NCBI GenBank assembly: GCA_012513005.1
Contig: JAAZCZ010000136.1
Span: 1-11,574 of the forward strand
Length of the DNA: 11,574 nt
Direction: 5' to 3'
Origin: Oscillospiraceae bacterium
GTDB taxonomy: Bacteria > Bacillota > Clostridia > Oscillospirales > Oscillospiraceae
Numbering within the stretch: the first letter of the stretch is position 1; the number at the start of each line of letters is the position of its first letter. The translations under genes and the position numbers were made by a program. A model generated the notes under the pieces. The model was not told where the DNA came from, did no database searches, and saw nothing but the letters and a program-made list of their open reading frames with translations. Below are positions 1-6,972 of the stretch, one piece after another.

Positions 1-1
1 C

Positions 2-82
2 AAAGTTCTAAAGAGAACCTGCTACGGGGTTCGAGATTTCAAACGTTTTAGAAATAGAATTCTTCATTGCTTCGCTGCTTAA
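2..82 (+). CDS. ISL3-family transposase, C-terminal fragment (5' end outside window)
   Basis: Frame 2 is open from the window edge and stops at TAA 80-82, giving 26 residues that include KRTCYGVRDFKRFRNRIL. The pattern of basic residues, then YG-R-F--FRNRIL, is what I recall from the extreme C-terminus of ISL3 (DDE-type) transposases, after the catalytic core. The catalytic residues are not in the window, so whether the enzyme is intact cannot be judged. The stop lies about 65 bases before the terminal repeat, a normal distance for a single-gene IS. The competing frame starting at base 1 stops at 49-51 and shows no recognisable motif. Confidence 0.8.
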   Translation, partial: KVLKRTCYGVRDFKRFRNRILHCFAA

Positions 83-94
83 CCCCATAAAAAA

Positions 95-120
95 TGGAGC
101 TGACCATTCAGCCAACTCCA
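95..120. terminator. Bulged hairpin between transposase stop and IS end; possible terminator
   Basis: TGGAG (95-99) pairs with CTCCA (116-120) and CTGA (100-103) pairs with TCAG (108-111), leaving CCAA bulged on the 3' side. Six A residues (89-94) precede the stem, so on the minus strand it reads as a stem followed by a T run. This is a plausible terminator against transcription entering the IS from the lepB side. On the plus strand it is followed only by a pyrimidine-rich stretch with short T runs. A terminator role is inference. The bulge suggests one arm has lost bases. Confidence 0.45.
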
Positions 121-147
121 CTTCGCTTTTATTCTTCTTTTATCGCT

Positions 148-172
148 CTACCCCAACATTTGACAAAGAGCC
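148..172. repeat. Terminal inverted repeat (right) of the ISL3-family element
   Basis: About 25 bp ending ...TTGACAAAGAGCC at 172. Read inward from the outside it begins GGCTCTTTGTCAAATG, the characteristic start of ISL3-type ends. It contains a perfect TTGACA hexamer (160-165) pointing outward towards lepB. The inner limit of the repeat is approximate because the left copy is not available for comparison. Confidence 0.8.
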
Positions 173-195
173 ATTTTAAATAGCTAAATGAATAC

Positions 196-224
196 TTGTA
201 ATAAATGCTCAATAATAGTAAAAT
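196..224 (+). promoter_or_regulatory. Candidate sigma-A promoter for the lepB run
   Basis: TTGTAA (196-201) and TAAAAT (219-224) are separated by 17 bases, matching consensus at 4/6 and 5/6 positions. Transcription would start near 231 and give a leader of roughly 25 bases before the lepB start at 257. The site lies wholly outside the IS, so it may be the native promoter or a chance match in AT-rich DNA. Confidence 0.45.
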
Positions 225-256
225 AAATAGATAAGCTTAATTCTGGAGGTAATATC

Positions 257-835
257 TTGGCTTCTGAACTTATTGCAAAGAAAAGAAAAAGAAAAACCAA
301 AAAGGCGATGGATGATTTATATGATTTTATCCAGAGTGCCGTTGCAGCACTTGTTTTCTGCATTTTGCTTTTTTCATTTTTTGTCAGAATAGTAGATGTC
401 ATCGGACCTTCAATGCGCCCGACATTAAATGACATGGATAAAATAGTTGTTTCAAAGCTTTTTTATAAACCAAAAGTTGGGGATATAGTTGTTTTTAGAA
501 AAGACAGCTTTAAGGAAGAACCTCTGGTAAAAAGAATTATAGCAGTAGCAGGTCAAACTGTCGACATTAACTTCAGTGCCGGTGAGGTTTTAGTTGACAA
601 TGTAAAAATAGAAGAACCCTACATAGCTGAGCCGACGACAGGGGAAAAATACGATTTTGTAGGTCCTATTACCGTGCCTAAAGGCTGTGTATTTGTAATG
701 GGAGATAACAGGCTCCACTCCACCGACAGCAGATATTCAGAGATTGGATTTGTAGATGAACGCTGCATTATGGGCAAGGTATGGTTCACGGTTTTTCCTG
801 TAAAACATTTTGGGAGTCCTTATGCAAAACAATGA
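257..835 (+). CDS. lepB: Signal peptidase I
   Basis: Membrane-bound serine protease (peptidase family S26) that cuts signal peptides from exported pre-proteins on the outer face of the cytoplasmic membrane. The 192-residue protein has a lysine/arginine-rich N-terminus (residues 8-16), one hydrophobic segment (about 27-49), then the catalytic region. Box B is GPSMRPTL with nucleophile Ser52. Box D is KRIIAVAGQ with general-base Lys92. Box E is GDNR--S-DSR at 149-159. One N-terminal membrane anchor and this length are normal for Gram-positive type I enzymes. Translation starts at TTG 257, with GGAGG (245-249) 7 bases upstream and no competing ATG in frame. It heads the run and overlaps rbgA by 14 bases. 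An ISL3 element ends 84 bases upstream, so whatever normally precedes it is displaced or outside the window. Confidence 0.95.
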   Translation: MASELIAKKRKRKTKKAMDDLYDFIQSAVAALVFCILLFSFFVRIVDVIGPSMRPTLNDMDKIVVSKLFYKPKVGDIVVFRKDSFKEEPLVKRIIAVAGQTVDINFSAGEVLVDNVKIEEPYIAEPTTGEKYDFVGPITVPKGCVFVMGDNRLHSTDSRYSEIGFVDERCIMGKVWFTVFPVKHFGSPYAKQ

Positions 836-1706
836 AAATACAAAAATGAATATTAATTGGTTTCCGGGGCATATGAAAAAAGCCGAGAGGGCGATTATTG
901 AAGACTTAAAACAGGTAGACATAGTCTTTGTTATTTTAGATGCTCGTATCCCGGGCGCCAGTTTTAATCCGGATTTAAACGAGATACTTGGTGATAAACC
1001 AAGGGTAATTGTTTTAAACAGAAGCGATCTTGCAGATGCAAATCAGTCTGCTAAATGGCAGAAGATTTATGAAAGCAAGGGCTACACAGTTATTCTGACA
1101 GATGCAGTTTCGGGCAAGGGAGTAAACAGAAGCATTAATGTAGTTAGATCTGTGCTAAAAGAAAAAATATTGCAATACGAACAGAAGGGTATGAAGGGCA
1201 GAACTCTTCGAATAATGGTAATCGGAGTTCCCAATGTCGGAAAATCTACATTAATCAATAAACTTGCAAAAAGAAAGGTAGCAACTGTTGCAGACAGACC
1301 GGGCGTTACAAGAGGCAGGCAGTGGATAAAAGTCGGCAATGAAATAGAGCTTTTAGACACACCGGGTGTGCTATGGCCGCGTTTTGAAAGCCGGGATACC
1401 GGCGAACTTCTTGCAATAACGGGTGCCATTAAGGATGATGTGTTAGACAAGCAAACTCTTGCAGTTACCTTTTTAAACCGAATGATAAGCATGTACCCGG
1501 ATGCAATAAAAACCAGATATAAGCTTTCTGATACAGACCTTGTAGACGGATTTACAGCACTTAATGCGGCAGCTAAAAAAAGAGGCTTTCTTATTTCCGG
1601 AGGAGAACTGGACACTGAGCGTATGGCATCAGTATTACTTGATGAGTACAGAGGCGGAGTTCTGGGTCGTATGACATTGGAGATTGCCGATGAATCAGCA
1701 GAGTGA
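822..1706 (+). CDS. rbgA: Ribosome biogenesis GTPase RbgA (YlqF)
   Basis: Circularly permuted GTPase acting late in 50S subunit maturation, promoting incorporation of late ribosomal proteins. The 294 residues carry the family's N-terminal WFPGHM (13-18). The GTPase motifs follow in permuted order: G4 as NRSD (66-69), then G1 GVPNVGKST (135-143), then G3 DTPG (179-182), and a helical C-terminal domain that contacts rRNA in characterised homologues. The motif order is what separates it from Era/EngA-type proteins. G4 has Arg where many relatives have Lys. I chose ATG 822 because GGGAG (812-816) lies 5 bases upstream. A TTG at 810 would overlap that site, and ATG 846 is a less likely alternative. 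It overlaps the end of lepB and its own end overlaps rnhB, which suggests translational coupling. Confidence 0.95.
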   Translation: MQNNENTKMNINWFPGHMKKAERAIIEDLKQVDIVFVILDARIPGASFNPDLNEILGDKPRVIVLNRSDLADANQSAKWQKIYESKGYTVILTDAVSGKGVNRSINVVRSVLKEKILQYEQKGMKGRTLRIMVIGVPNVGKSTLINKLAKRKVATVADRPGVTRGRQWIKVGNEIELLDTPGVLWPRFESRDTGELLAITGAIKDDVLDKQTLAVTFLNRMISMYPDAIKTRYKLSDTDLVDGFTALNAAAKKRGFLISGGELDTERMASVLLDEYRGGVLGRMTLEIADESAE

Positions 1707-2298
1707 CATATATCTTTTTGAAGCCGGTATAGTTAGTGAAGATATGCAGCCCTATTGCGGCGTCGATGAAGCCGGAAGAGGTCCTTTAGCAGGCCCTGTA
1801 TATGCTGCAGCTGTTATCTTGGGTCCTGATACTAAAATACTGGGTCTTAATGATTCGAAAAAAATTAGCCCTAAAAAACGGGATTTGCTTTATGAAGAAA
1901 TACTAAAGTCAGCAGCTGCCGTGTCTGTCGGCGTCTCGGATGTTTCTGAAATTGAAGAACTAAATATTTTAGCAGCAACTTTTTTAGCAATGAACAGGGC
2001 AATCGAAGGCTTAAATCCCAAGGCTAAAATCAGTTTAATTGATGGCAATCAAGGCAAGGGTATTTTGACTAAACATATTTGTATAACCGGTGGTGACGCG
2101 CTTTGTGCAAGCATAGCTGCAGCATCAATTGTTGCTAAAGTACAAAGAGACAGATACATGATAAAACTAGCAGAAAAGTACCCCATGTACGGATTTGAAA
2201 AGCACAAGGGCTACGGAACAGCAGCACACTATGCCGCAATAAAAGAGCACGGGGCATGTAAGCATCATCGTATGTCATTTCTAAAGAATCTGCACTAA
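1690..2298 (+). CDS. rnhB: Ribonuclease HII
   Basis: Cuts the RNA strand of RNA-DNA hybrids, including at single ribonucleotides embedded in DNA, so it serves genome maintenance in the cytoplasm. The 202-residue protein has the hallmark VDEAGRGPLAGPV. The metal-binding set is visible as Asp26, Glu27, Asp118 (in LIDGN) and Asp136 (in GGD), followed by the conserved SIVAKVQRDR stretch and the C-terminal YPMYGFEKHKGYGT segment typical of RNase HII. The start is ATG 1690, with TGGAG (1678-1682) 7 bases away. A TTG at 1684 is too close to that site. It begins inside the last codons of rbgA (17-base overlap). The rbgA-rnhB pairing is widely conserved in Firmicutes. Confidence 0.96.
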   Translation: MNQQSDIYLFEAGIVSEDMQPYCGVDEAGRGPLAGPVYAAAVILGPDTKILGLNDSKKISPKKRDLLYEEILKSAAAVSVGVSDVSEIEELNILAATFLAMNRAIEGLNPKAKISLIDGNQGKGILTKHICITGGDALCASIAAASIVAKVQRDRYMIKLAEKYPMYGFEKHKGYGTAAHYAAIKEHGACKHHRMSFLKNLH

Positions 2299-2307
2299 GG
2301 AGATAAG

Positions 2308-2655
2308 ATGAACTCCAATTTGAAAGGCAGAACCGGAGAAGCTGTTGCTGCCGATTATTTGCGTAAAAAGGGATATAAACTCAAAGGGCTAAACTACAAA
2401 AGCAGATATGGTGAGATAGATATTATTGCCGAGATTGGTAAAATCATAGTGTTTGCCGAGGTTAAGCTCAGGAAAGATTCAAGCTTTGCAAAAGCCTTTG
2501 AGTTTGTGGATGCATATAAGCAGGAGCGACTTAAAAAAACTGCCTTAATTTGGCTTAGTGATACATCCAGTGAAAAGCAGTGCAGATTTGATGTAATAGA
2601 GGTTTATTTTGCAAACGGCATAAATGAAATTAACCATATAGAAGATGCATTTTGA
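2308..2655 (+). CDS. yraN: UPF0102 / YraN family protein, nuclease-like fold
   Basis: Small conserved protein of 115 residues, the usual family length, with no firmly established function. The family resembles Holliday-junction resolvase and restriction-endonuclease-like folds. The sequence shows the family pattern: GRTGE--A--YL near the N-terminus (7-18), GEIDIIA (35-41) and EVKLRK (51-56). The spaced Glu, Asp and E-x-K residues look like a PD-(D/E)xK-type metal site (Glu36/Asp38, Glu51, Lys53). ATG 2308 has a good site, AAGGAG (2297-2302), overlapping the rnhB stop region. Placement right after rnhB is a common arrangement and fits a nucleic-acid role, but that is guilt by association only. 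Confidence 0.9.
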   Translation: MNSNLKGRTGEAVAADYLRKKGYKLKGLNYKSRYGEIDIIAEIGKIIVFAEVKLRKDSSFAKAFEFVDAYKQERLKKTALIWLSDTSSEKQCRFDVIEVYFANGINEINHIEDAF

Positions 2656-2671
2656 GAAATGAGTGTGGCTT

Positions 2672-4171
2672 ATGAGATATCATTCTACAAGAGACGAAAA
2701 TGAGAAGCTTAACGCATCTGCTGCTATAATTAAAGGGATAGCAACAGATGGCGGGCTATATATCCCTGAGATTATTCCGGAATTTACCGGTGTTGAGCTT
2801 GAAAAATTAATGCGTCTTGACTATATGTCGATTGCAGAAAAAGTGTTTGGAAAATTTTTGGAAGAATTTTCCAGCAAAGAAATTTCCGAAATAGTCAGTG
2901 CAGCATATAAAAGCAGTTTTGATTCAGAAGAAATTGCCCCCTTGCACATTGCTGATGATAAAACTGCTTATTTAGAGCTTTGGCACGGGCCGACCTGTGC
3001 TTTTAAGGACGTTGCCCTTTCAGCACTGCCTCACTTAATGAAATATTCAGCCGAAAAATGCGATGTAGACAGCGAGATTTGCATACTGGTTGCAACATCG
3101 GGAGACACAGGAAAAGCTGCTTTAGAGGGATTTGCTGATGTTAAGGGAACTTCGATTTTAGTGTTCTACCCTGAAAAAGGTGTGTCAGAAATGCAGCGAC
3201 TTCAAATGGCAACGCAGAAGGGGGAAAATGTCGGAGTTTGCGCGATAAAGGGAAATTTTGATGACGCTCAAACCGGTGTAAAACAGATATTTTCTGATGA
3301 GGAGCTATCTTCGTTTTTATCTTCAAAAGATGTGATGCTATCTTCCGCCAACTCAATTAACTGGGGTAGGCTTCTTCCTCAAATTGTCTACTATTTTTCA
3401 GCTTACAGAGATTTTGTAAAAGCTAATCTAATCAGCTTCGGTGATAAGCTAAACTTCGTAGTGCCTACCGGAAACTTCGGCAACATTTTAGCAGGCTGGT
3501 ATGCCGGAATGATGGGGCTTCCCATCGGAAAACTAATCTGCGCCTCAAACAAAAACAACGTTCTGACTGATTTTTTCGTAAGCGGTAAGTATAATAAAAA
3601 CAGGCAGTTTTATTGCACGGATTCACCGTCTATGGATATACTGGTGTCAAGCAATTTGGAAAGACTATTATATGAACTTAGCAGAAGCAGTGAAGATGTC
3701 AGCCTTCTTATGTTAAGCCTGTCAAAAGAAGGCGAATACGAAATTTCCGATGCTCTGCACGCTAAGCTACTTGAAAAATTCTTTGCAGATTTTTCAGATG
3801 ATGATGAGTGCAGGGAAGAAATAAAAAGAGTTTGGGATAATGACAAATATCTAATAGACACTCATACTGCTGTAGCATCATCGGTACTTAGAAAATACAG
3901 AATAAATAGCGGAGATAATATTCCGGCATGCATAGTTTCAACAGCAAGCCCCTATAAATTTTCGGGGAGTGTGCTGGCAGCTTTGAGCAAGGCAAACAAT
4001 GAAATGAGTGAATTTGATAAAATGAAGCAGCTTTCAAAACTGACAAATACGCAGATTCCAAAGCCGCTGTTAGGTATTTTAGATAATGAGCTTAGGTTCA
4101 CTGACACTGCTGAGATTTCTGGAATGAAAGCCGAGCTGCTACGCTTTCTTGGCATTAATGAGCAGGAATAA
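2672..4171 (+). CDS. thrC: Threonine synthase
   Basis: PLP-dependent enzyme making L-threonine and phosphate from O-phospho-L-homoserine, the last step of threonine biosynthesis. It has about 499 residues, in the long-form bacterial range. The N-terminus begins MRYHSTRDEN and continues through KGIATDGGLYIP, typical of the family. The PLP lysine is in GPTCAFKDVAL (Lys112). The phosphate-binding loop is ATSGDTGKAA. FYPEKGVSEMQRLQM and NSINWGRLLPQIVYY are further family blocks. No good ribosome binding site precedes either candidate start. I chose ATG 2672 because the protein then starts as homologues do; GTG 2663 would add three residues. No hom or thrB lies nearby, so it is a pathway gene among housekeeping genes, 16 bases after yraN. 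Confidence 0.93.
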   Translation: MRYHSTRDENEKLNASAAIIKGIATDGGLYIPEIIPEFTGVELEKLMRLDYMSIAEKVFGKFLEEFSSKEISEIVSAAYKSSFDSEEIAPLHIADDKTAYLELWHGPTCAFKDVALSALPHLMKYSAEKCDVDSEICILVATSGDTGKAALEGFADVKGTSILVFYPEKGVSEMQRLQMATQKGENVGVCAIKGNFDDAQTGVKQIFSDEELSSFLSSKDVMLSSANSINWGRLLPQIVYYFSAYRDFVKANLISFGDKLNFVVPTGNFGNILAGWYAGMMGLPIGKLICASNKNNVLTDFFVSGKYNKNRQFYCTDSPSMDILVSSNLERLLYELSRSSEDVSLLMLSLSKEGEYEISDALHAKLLEKFFADFSDDDECREEIKRVWDNDKYLIDTHTAVASSVLRKYRINSGDNIPACIVSTASPYKFSGSVLAALSKANNEMSEFDKMKQLSKLTNTQIPKPLLGILDNELRFTDTAEISGMKAELLRFLGINEQE

Positions 4172-4208
4172 AATTTAGTATAATTTGGACAATTAGGGAG
4201 AAATAAAT

Positions 4209-4901
4209 TTGGCGCTTTATGCAATCGGGGATCTACATCTTTCGCTGGGCACAAATAAGTCAATGGAAGTTTTCAAAGGTCGCTGGACAGGTTATGTCGA
4301 GAAGATAAAAAGCGGGTTTTCAAAACTTCGTGATGACGATATCTGTGTGCTATGCGGTGATATTTCCTGGGGCATGTCGTTAGATGAGTCAAAGAATGAT
4401 TTTCTCTTTATAGATGCTCTGCCCGGAAAGAAAATAATAATCAAGGGAAATCACGATTATTGGTGGAATACCCGCACAAAAATTGGTAATTTCTTTGATG
4501 AAATTGGCGTTAGCTCAATTGAGATATTAAACAACAATTCATTTGACTATAACGAAGAATTTGCTATTTGCGGAACCAGAGGCTGGTTTTACGAGGAAGA
4601 AAAGGGAACTTTACAAGATGCCAAGGTCTTAAACCGCGAGCTTATGAGACTAAAAGCTTCTTTAGACAGCGCGGGCGATAAGGAAAAGCTGGTGTTTCTA
4701 CACTACCCACCAAAGTTTTTGAACTATACCTGCTCAGAAATGATTTCTATTATTTCAGATTACAATGCAAGACTTTGCTGCTATGGTCATATACATGATA
4801 AGGGCTGCCAAGTTGCATTTGAAGGCAAATTAAACGGCACAGAATATAAGCTTGTTTCAGCAGATCATCTCAACTTTGTTCCTCATAAGATTTTTGACTG
4901 A
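4209..4901 (+). CDS. Metallophosphoesterase, COG1768-like predicted phosphohydrolase
   Basis: Calcineurin-type metallophosphoesterase of 230 residues, with no signal peptide or membrane segment, so probably cytoplasmic. All five metal-site blocks are present in order: GDLH (Asp8, His10), GDISWG (Asp51), GNHDYWW (Asn81, His82, Asp83), LHYPP (His165) and YGHIH (His194, His196). The Trp-rich blocks (SWG, DYWW, RGWFY) match what I recall of the COG1768 group, whose substrate is unknown. The size and motif layout differ from YmdB-type cyclic nucleotide phosphodiesterases. Translation uses TTG 4209, with AGGGAG (4195-4200) 8 bases upstream; starting there gives the usual MALYAIGDLH beginning. It closes the first run; the next gene has its own promoter. 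Confidence 0.88.
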   Translation: MALYAIGDLHLSLGTNKSMEVFKGRWTGYVEKIKSGFSKLRDDDICVLCGDISWGMSLDESKNDFLFIDALPGKKIIIKGNHDYWWNTRTKIGNFFDEIGVSSIEILNNNSFDYNEEFAICGTRGWFYEEEKGTLQDAKVLNRELMRLKASLDSAGDKEKLVFLHYPPKFLNYTCSEMISIISDYNARLCCYGHIHDKGCQVAFEGKLNGTEYKLVSADHLNFVPHKIFD

Positions 4902-4920
4902 AATTATGAACTTTATTAGT

Positions 4921-4949
4921 TTGCTTTTACGTTTGCAATCTGTTATAAT
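4921..4949 (+). promoter_or_regulatory. Sigma-A promoter for tig-clpP-clpX, extended -10
   Basis: A perfect TATAAT (4944-4949) is preceded by TG one base upstream, an extended -10. The -35 region TTGCTT (4921-4926) sits 17 bases away. The weaker -35 is compensated by the TG. Transcription would start near 4956, leaving a leader of about 64 bases. I see no CIRCE (TTAGCACTC inverted repeat) or CtsR-type heptamer repeat here, so classical heat-shock repressor control is not evident. Confidence 0.7.
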
Positions 4950-5019
4950 TCCATGCGTTATATTAGGTATAAATATATAAAATATCCAAAAATATTCAAA
5001 GCAGTAAGGGGAGCCCGAA

Positions 5020-6330
5020 ATGATTACAAAGAATTTAGAGAAAAAAGAAAATTGCACCGCATTGTTCCAAGTTGAAATTGAGGCAGAGGCCTTTGAAGCG
5101 GCAGTAGGAGTAGCCTACAGCAGAATGAAGGGCAGACTGTCTGCACCCGGATTTCGCAAGGGCAAAGTTCCTCGCATAGTTGCCGAGGGAATCTACGGAC
5201 CTGACATTTTCCACGAGGAAGCGGTTAATATATTAGCGCAGGAAGCATTTGAGTTCGGAATTGAAAAAGAAAACCTCAACAATGTCGGAATGCCTCAGAT
5301 AGCAGATTTCGTTGTTGACGAGAATAAAGTACTCACAGTTACATTTATTACTGAGCTTTATCCCGAAGCTACATTGGGCGAGTATAAGGGTCTGTCTGCA
5401 GTGTTTGAAGAGCATGAAGTAACAGAAGCTGACCTTGACAAAGAAATTGAGGAAGTCAGAAAACGCAACGGCAGACATGTTGACGTCGAAAGAGCAGTTA
5501 TAAACGGTGACACAATCGTATTTGACTTTGAGGGATTCATGGGCGATGAAGCATTTGACGGCGGCTGTGCTGAGGAGTACACGCTGGAAATCGGCTCAGG
5601 CTCTTTTATACCCGGATTTGAAGAGCAGCTTGTAGGCTATATGCCCGGTCAAGAAGGCGACATCATGGTCACTTTCCCCGAGGAATACGGCGCCGAGGAG
5701 CTTGCCGGTAAGGAAGCACGCTTTAGAGTTAAGGTTCACACAGTTCGCGAGCTTCAGCTTCCGGAGCTTGACGATGAGTTTGCAAAAGACGTTTCTGAAT
5801 TTGATACATTAGATGAATACAAAGCAGACCTTTTTGAAAAAATGAAGAAAGAAGCTGCTGATGTCTCTGACCGCACTTATAAGTCATCTTTGTTAAATTC
5901 TGCAATAGAAAACATGACAGTAGAAGTTCCGGGCAGCATGGTAGAAGAGAAGCTTGATGAGTATCTCAGAAACTTTGCAAGCAGCATTGGTGTTAAGAGC
6001 AATATGTCCAGAGAAGGCATACTTGAAACACTCGGAATAACAAACGAAAGCTTCCAGCAGATGATGGGACCTCAGGCATTAATGCAGGCAAAGGCAGATA
6101 TACTTCTTGACAAGATAATCGAAGTCGAAGGACTAGAGGTTTCCGATGAAGAGAAGGAAACATTCTATAAGAGCCTTGAAGTTGACTACGGTGAGGATGC
6201 CGAGAAGCTTAAGCATATGGTTGACGAAAAAGCCCTCTGCAGAGATATTTGCCGCAAGAAGGCAATCGAAATTATTTACGATACTGCAAACAAGCTTTCT
6301 CCCGAAGAGAAAAGCGAAAAAGCAGAGTAA
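5020..6330 (+). CDS. tig: Trigger factor (ribosome-associated chaperone, prolyl isomerase)
   Basis: Binds the large subunit beside the exit tunnel, shields nascent chains and isomerises proline bonds. At 436 residues it has full family length with three recognisable domains. The N-terminal ribosome-binding domain carries the signature GFRKGKVP (44-51). An FKBP-like isomerase domain lies at about 150-240, including DTIVFDFEGFMGDEAFDGG and IGSGSFIPGFEEQLVG. The rest is a long helical C-terminal chaperone domain ending in a charged tail. ATG 5020 has AAGGGGAG (5006-5013) 6 bases upstream. It leads the tig-clpP-clpX unit, a common Firmicutes arrangement. No terminator is visible in the 41 bases before clpP, so clpP and clpX are probably read from the same promoter. 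Confidence 0.97.
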   Translation: MITKNLEKKENCTALFQVEIEAEAFEAAVGVAYSRMKGRLSAPGFRKGKVPRIVAEGIYGPDIFHEEAVNILAQEAFEFGIEKENLNNVGMPQIADFVVDENKVLTVTFITELYPEATLGEYKGLSAVFEEHEVTEADLDKEIEEVRKRNGRHVDVERAVINGDTIVFDFEGFMGDEAFDGGCAEEYTLEIGSGSFIPGFEEQLVGYMPGQEGDIMVTFPEEYGAEELAGKEARFRVKVHTVRELQLPELDDEFAKDVSEFDTLDEYKADLFEKMKKEAADVSDRTYKSSLLNSAIENMTVEVPGSMVEEKLDEYLRNFASSIGVKSNMSREGILETLGITNESFQQMMGPQALMQAKADILLDKIIEVEGLEVSDEEKETFYKSLEVDYGEDAEKLKHMVDEKALCRDICRKKAIEIIYDTANKLSPEEKSEKAE

Positions 6331-6371
6331 TATACTAAGCTAAAAAATAATAAACAGAAAAGGGGATTAGT

Positions 6372-6953
6372 ATGAGTTTAGTTCCATATGTAGTCGAGCA
6401 GACCTCTCGCGGAGAGAGATCCTACGACATATTTTCAAGACTTCTGAACGACAGAATAGTAATCCTGTCTGAAGAAGTTAACGACACAACAGCAAGCCTA
6501 ATCGTGGCTCAGCTTCTATACCTAGAGTCTCAGGATCCGGATAAGGATATAGCGTTTTATATAAACAGCCCGGGCGGCTCTGTCACTGCCGGTCTTGCGA
6601 TTTATGACACTATGCAGTACATAAAATGCGATGTATCAACCATCTGCATCGGAATGGCAGCTTCTATGGGCGCATTCTTGCTGGCAGCAGGAGCAAAGGG
6701 AAAGCGTTTGGCTCTACCCAACTCCGAAATAATGATTCACCAGCCGTCAGGCGGAAGCAAGGGTCAGGCAACCGATATCCAAATTCAGGCAGAGCATATT
6801 ATTAAAATAAAGCATAACTTAAACCGTATGCTTTCAGAGAACACAGGCAAGCCATATGACGTAGTGGCAGCGGATACAGAGAGAGACTTTTTCATGTCTG
6901 CTGATGATGCGCTGGAATATGGTATAATAGACAAAGTAATACGCAACAGATAA
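6372..6953 (+). CDS. clpP: ATP-dependent Clp protease, proteolytic subunit
   Basis: Serine peptidase that forms a double-heptamer chamber and degrades proteins fed to it by ClpX or other Clp ATPases. The 193-residue protein has the complete triad in standard positions: Ser98 in GMAASMGAF, His123 in MIHQPSGG and Asp172 in ERDFFMS. The oxyanion-forming SPGGSV block is at 66-71. The N-terminus begins SLVPYVVEQTSRGERSYDIF, so only a very short propeptide is expected. ATG 6372 follows AGGGGA (6361-6366). The partner ATPase clpX starts 19 bases downstream. Confidence 0.98.
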   Translation: MSLVPYVVEQTSRGERSYDIFSRLLNDRIVILSEEVNDTTASLIVAQLLYLESQDPDKDIAFYINSPGGSVTAGLAIYDTMQYIKCDVSTICIGMAASMGAFLLAAGAKGKRLALPNSEIMIHQPSGGSKGQATDIQIQAEHIIKIKHNLNRMLSENTGKPYDVVAADTERDFFMSADDALEYGIIDKVIRNR

Positions 6954-6972
6954 TTCGTCGGGAGAACATACA

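Larger units (their letters stand above)
1..172 (+). mobile_element. Right end of an ISL3-family insertion sequence (left part outside window)
   Basis: Three things mark this as an IS end. An open frame runs in from the left edge and ends in a peptide typical of ISL3 transposase C-termini. A hairpin follows the stop. A terminal sequence at 148-172 reads, on the opposite strand, GGCTCTTTGTCAAATG and onward, which resembles the known ISL3 terminal repeat. The element ends at the CC at 171-172. The next eight bases, ATTTTAAA (173-180), would be the target duplication if the usual 8-bp ISL3 rule holds, but the left copy is outside the window. The family call rests on recall of ISL3 features. The boundary at 172 is inferred from the repeat end. 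Confidence 0.85.

Noticed and set aside
1..51. Alternative frame-1 reading at the left edge ending at TAG 49-51
   Set aside because: Its 16 residues match nothing recognisable, whereas frame 2 gives a transposase-like C-terminus consistent with the adjacent IS end.
1082..1615. 177-codon open frame on the minus strand
   Set aside because: Lies wholly antisense to rbgA, has low-complexity Ser/Thr/Leu-rich composition and no recognisable motif; a shadow frame.
2656..2671. Possible T-box or other amino-acid-responsive leader before thrC
   Set aside because: Only 16 bases separate yraN and thrC, too short for a riboswitch or T-box.
4179..4184. TATAAT just upstream of the phosphoesterase gene
   Set aside because: The only good -35 (TTGGCA, 4149-4154) is 24 bases away, and nothing acceptable lies at 16-18; probably chance in AT-rich sequence, though weak activity cannot be excluded.
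4902..5019. Search for CIRCE or CtsR heat-shock operators before tig, clpP and lon
   Set aside because: No TTAGCACTC inverted repeat and no tandem GGTCAAA-type heptamers seen in the 4902-5019, 6331-6371 or 8245-8337 gaps.
6146..6343. Plus-strand 65-codon frame inside the tig 3' end
   Set aside because: Overlaps the trigger factor C-terminal domain in another frame, is strongly basic with no motif, and fits an out-of-frame reading of Lys/Glu-rich coding.
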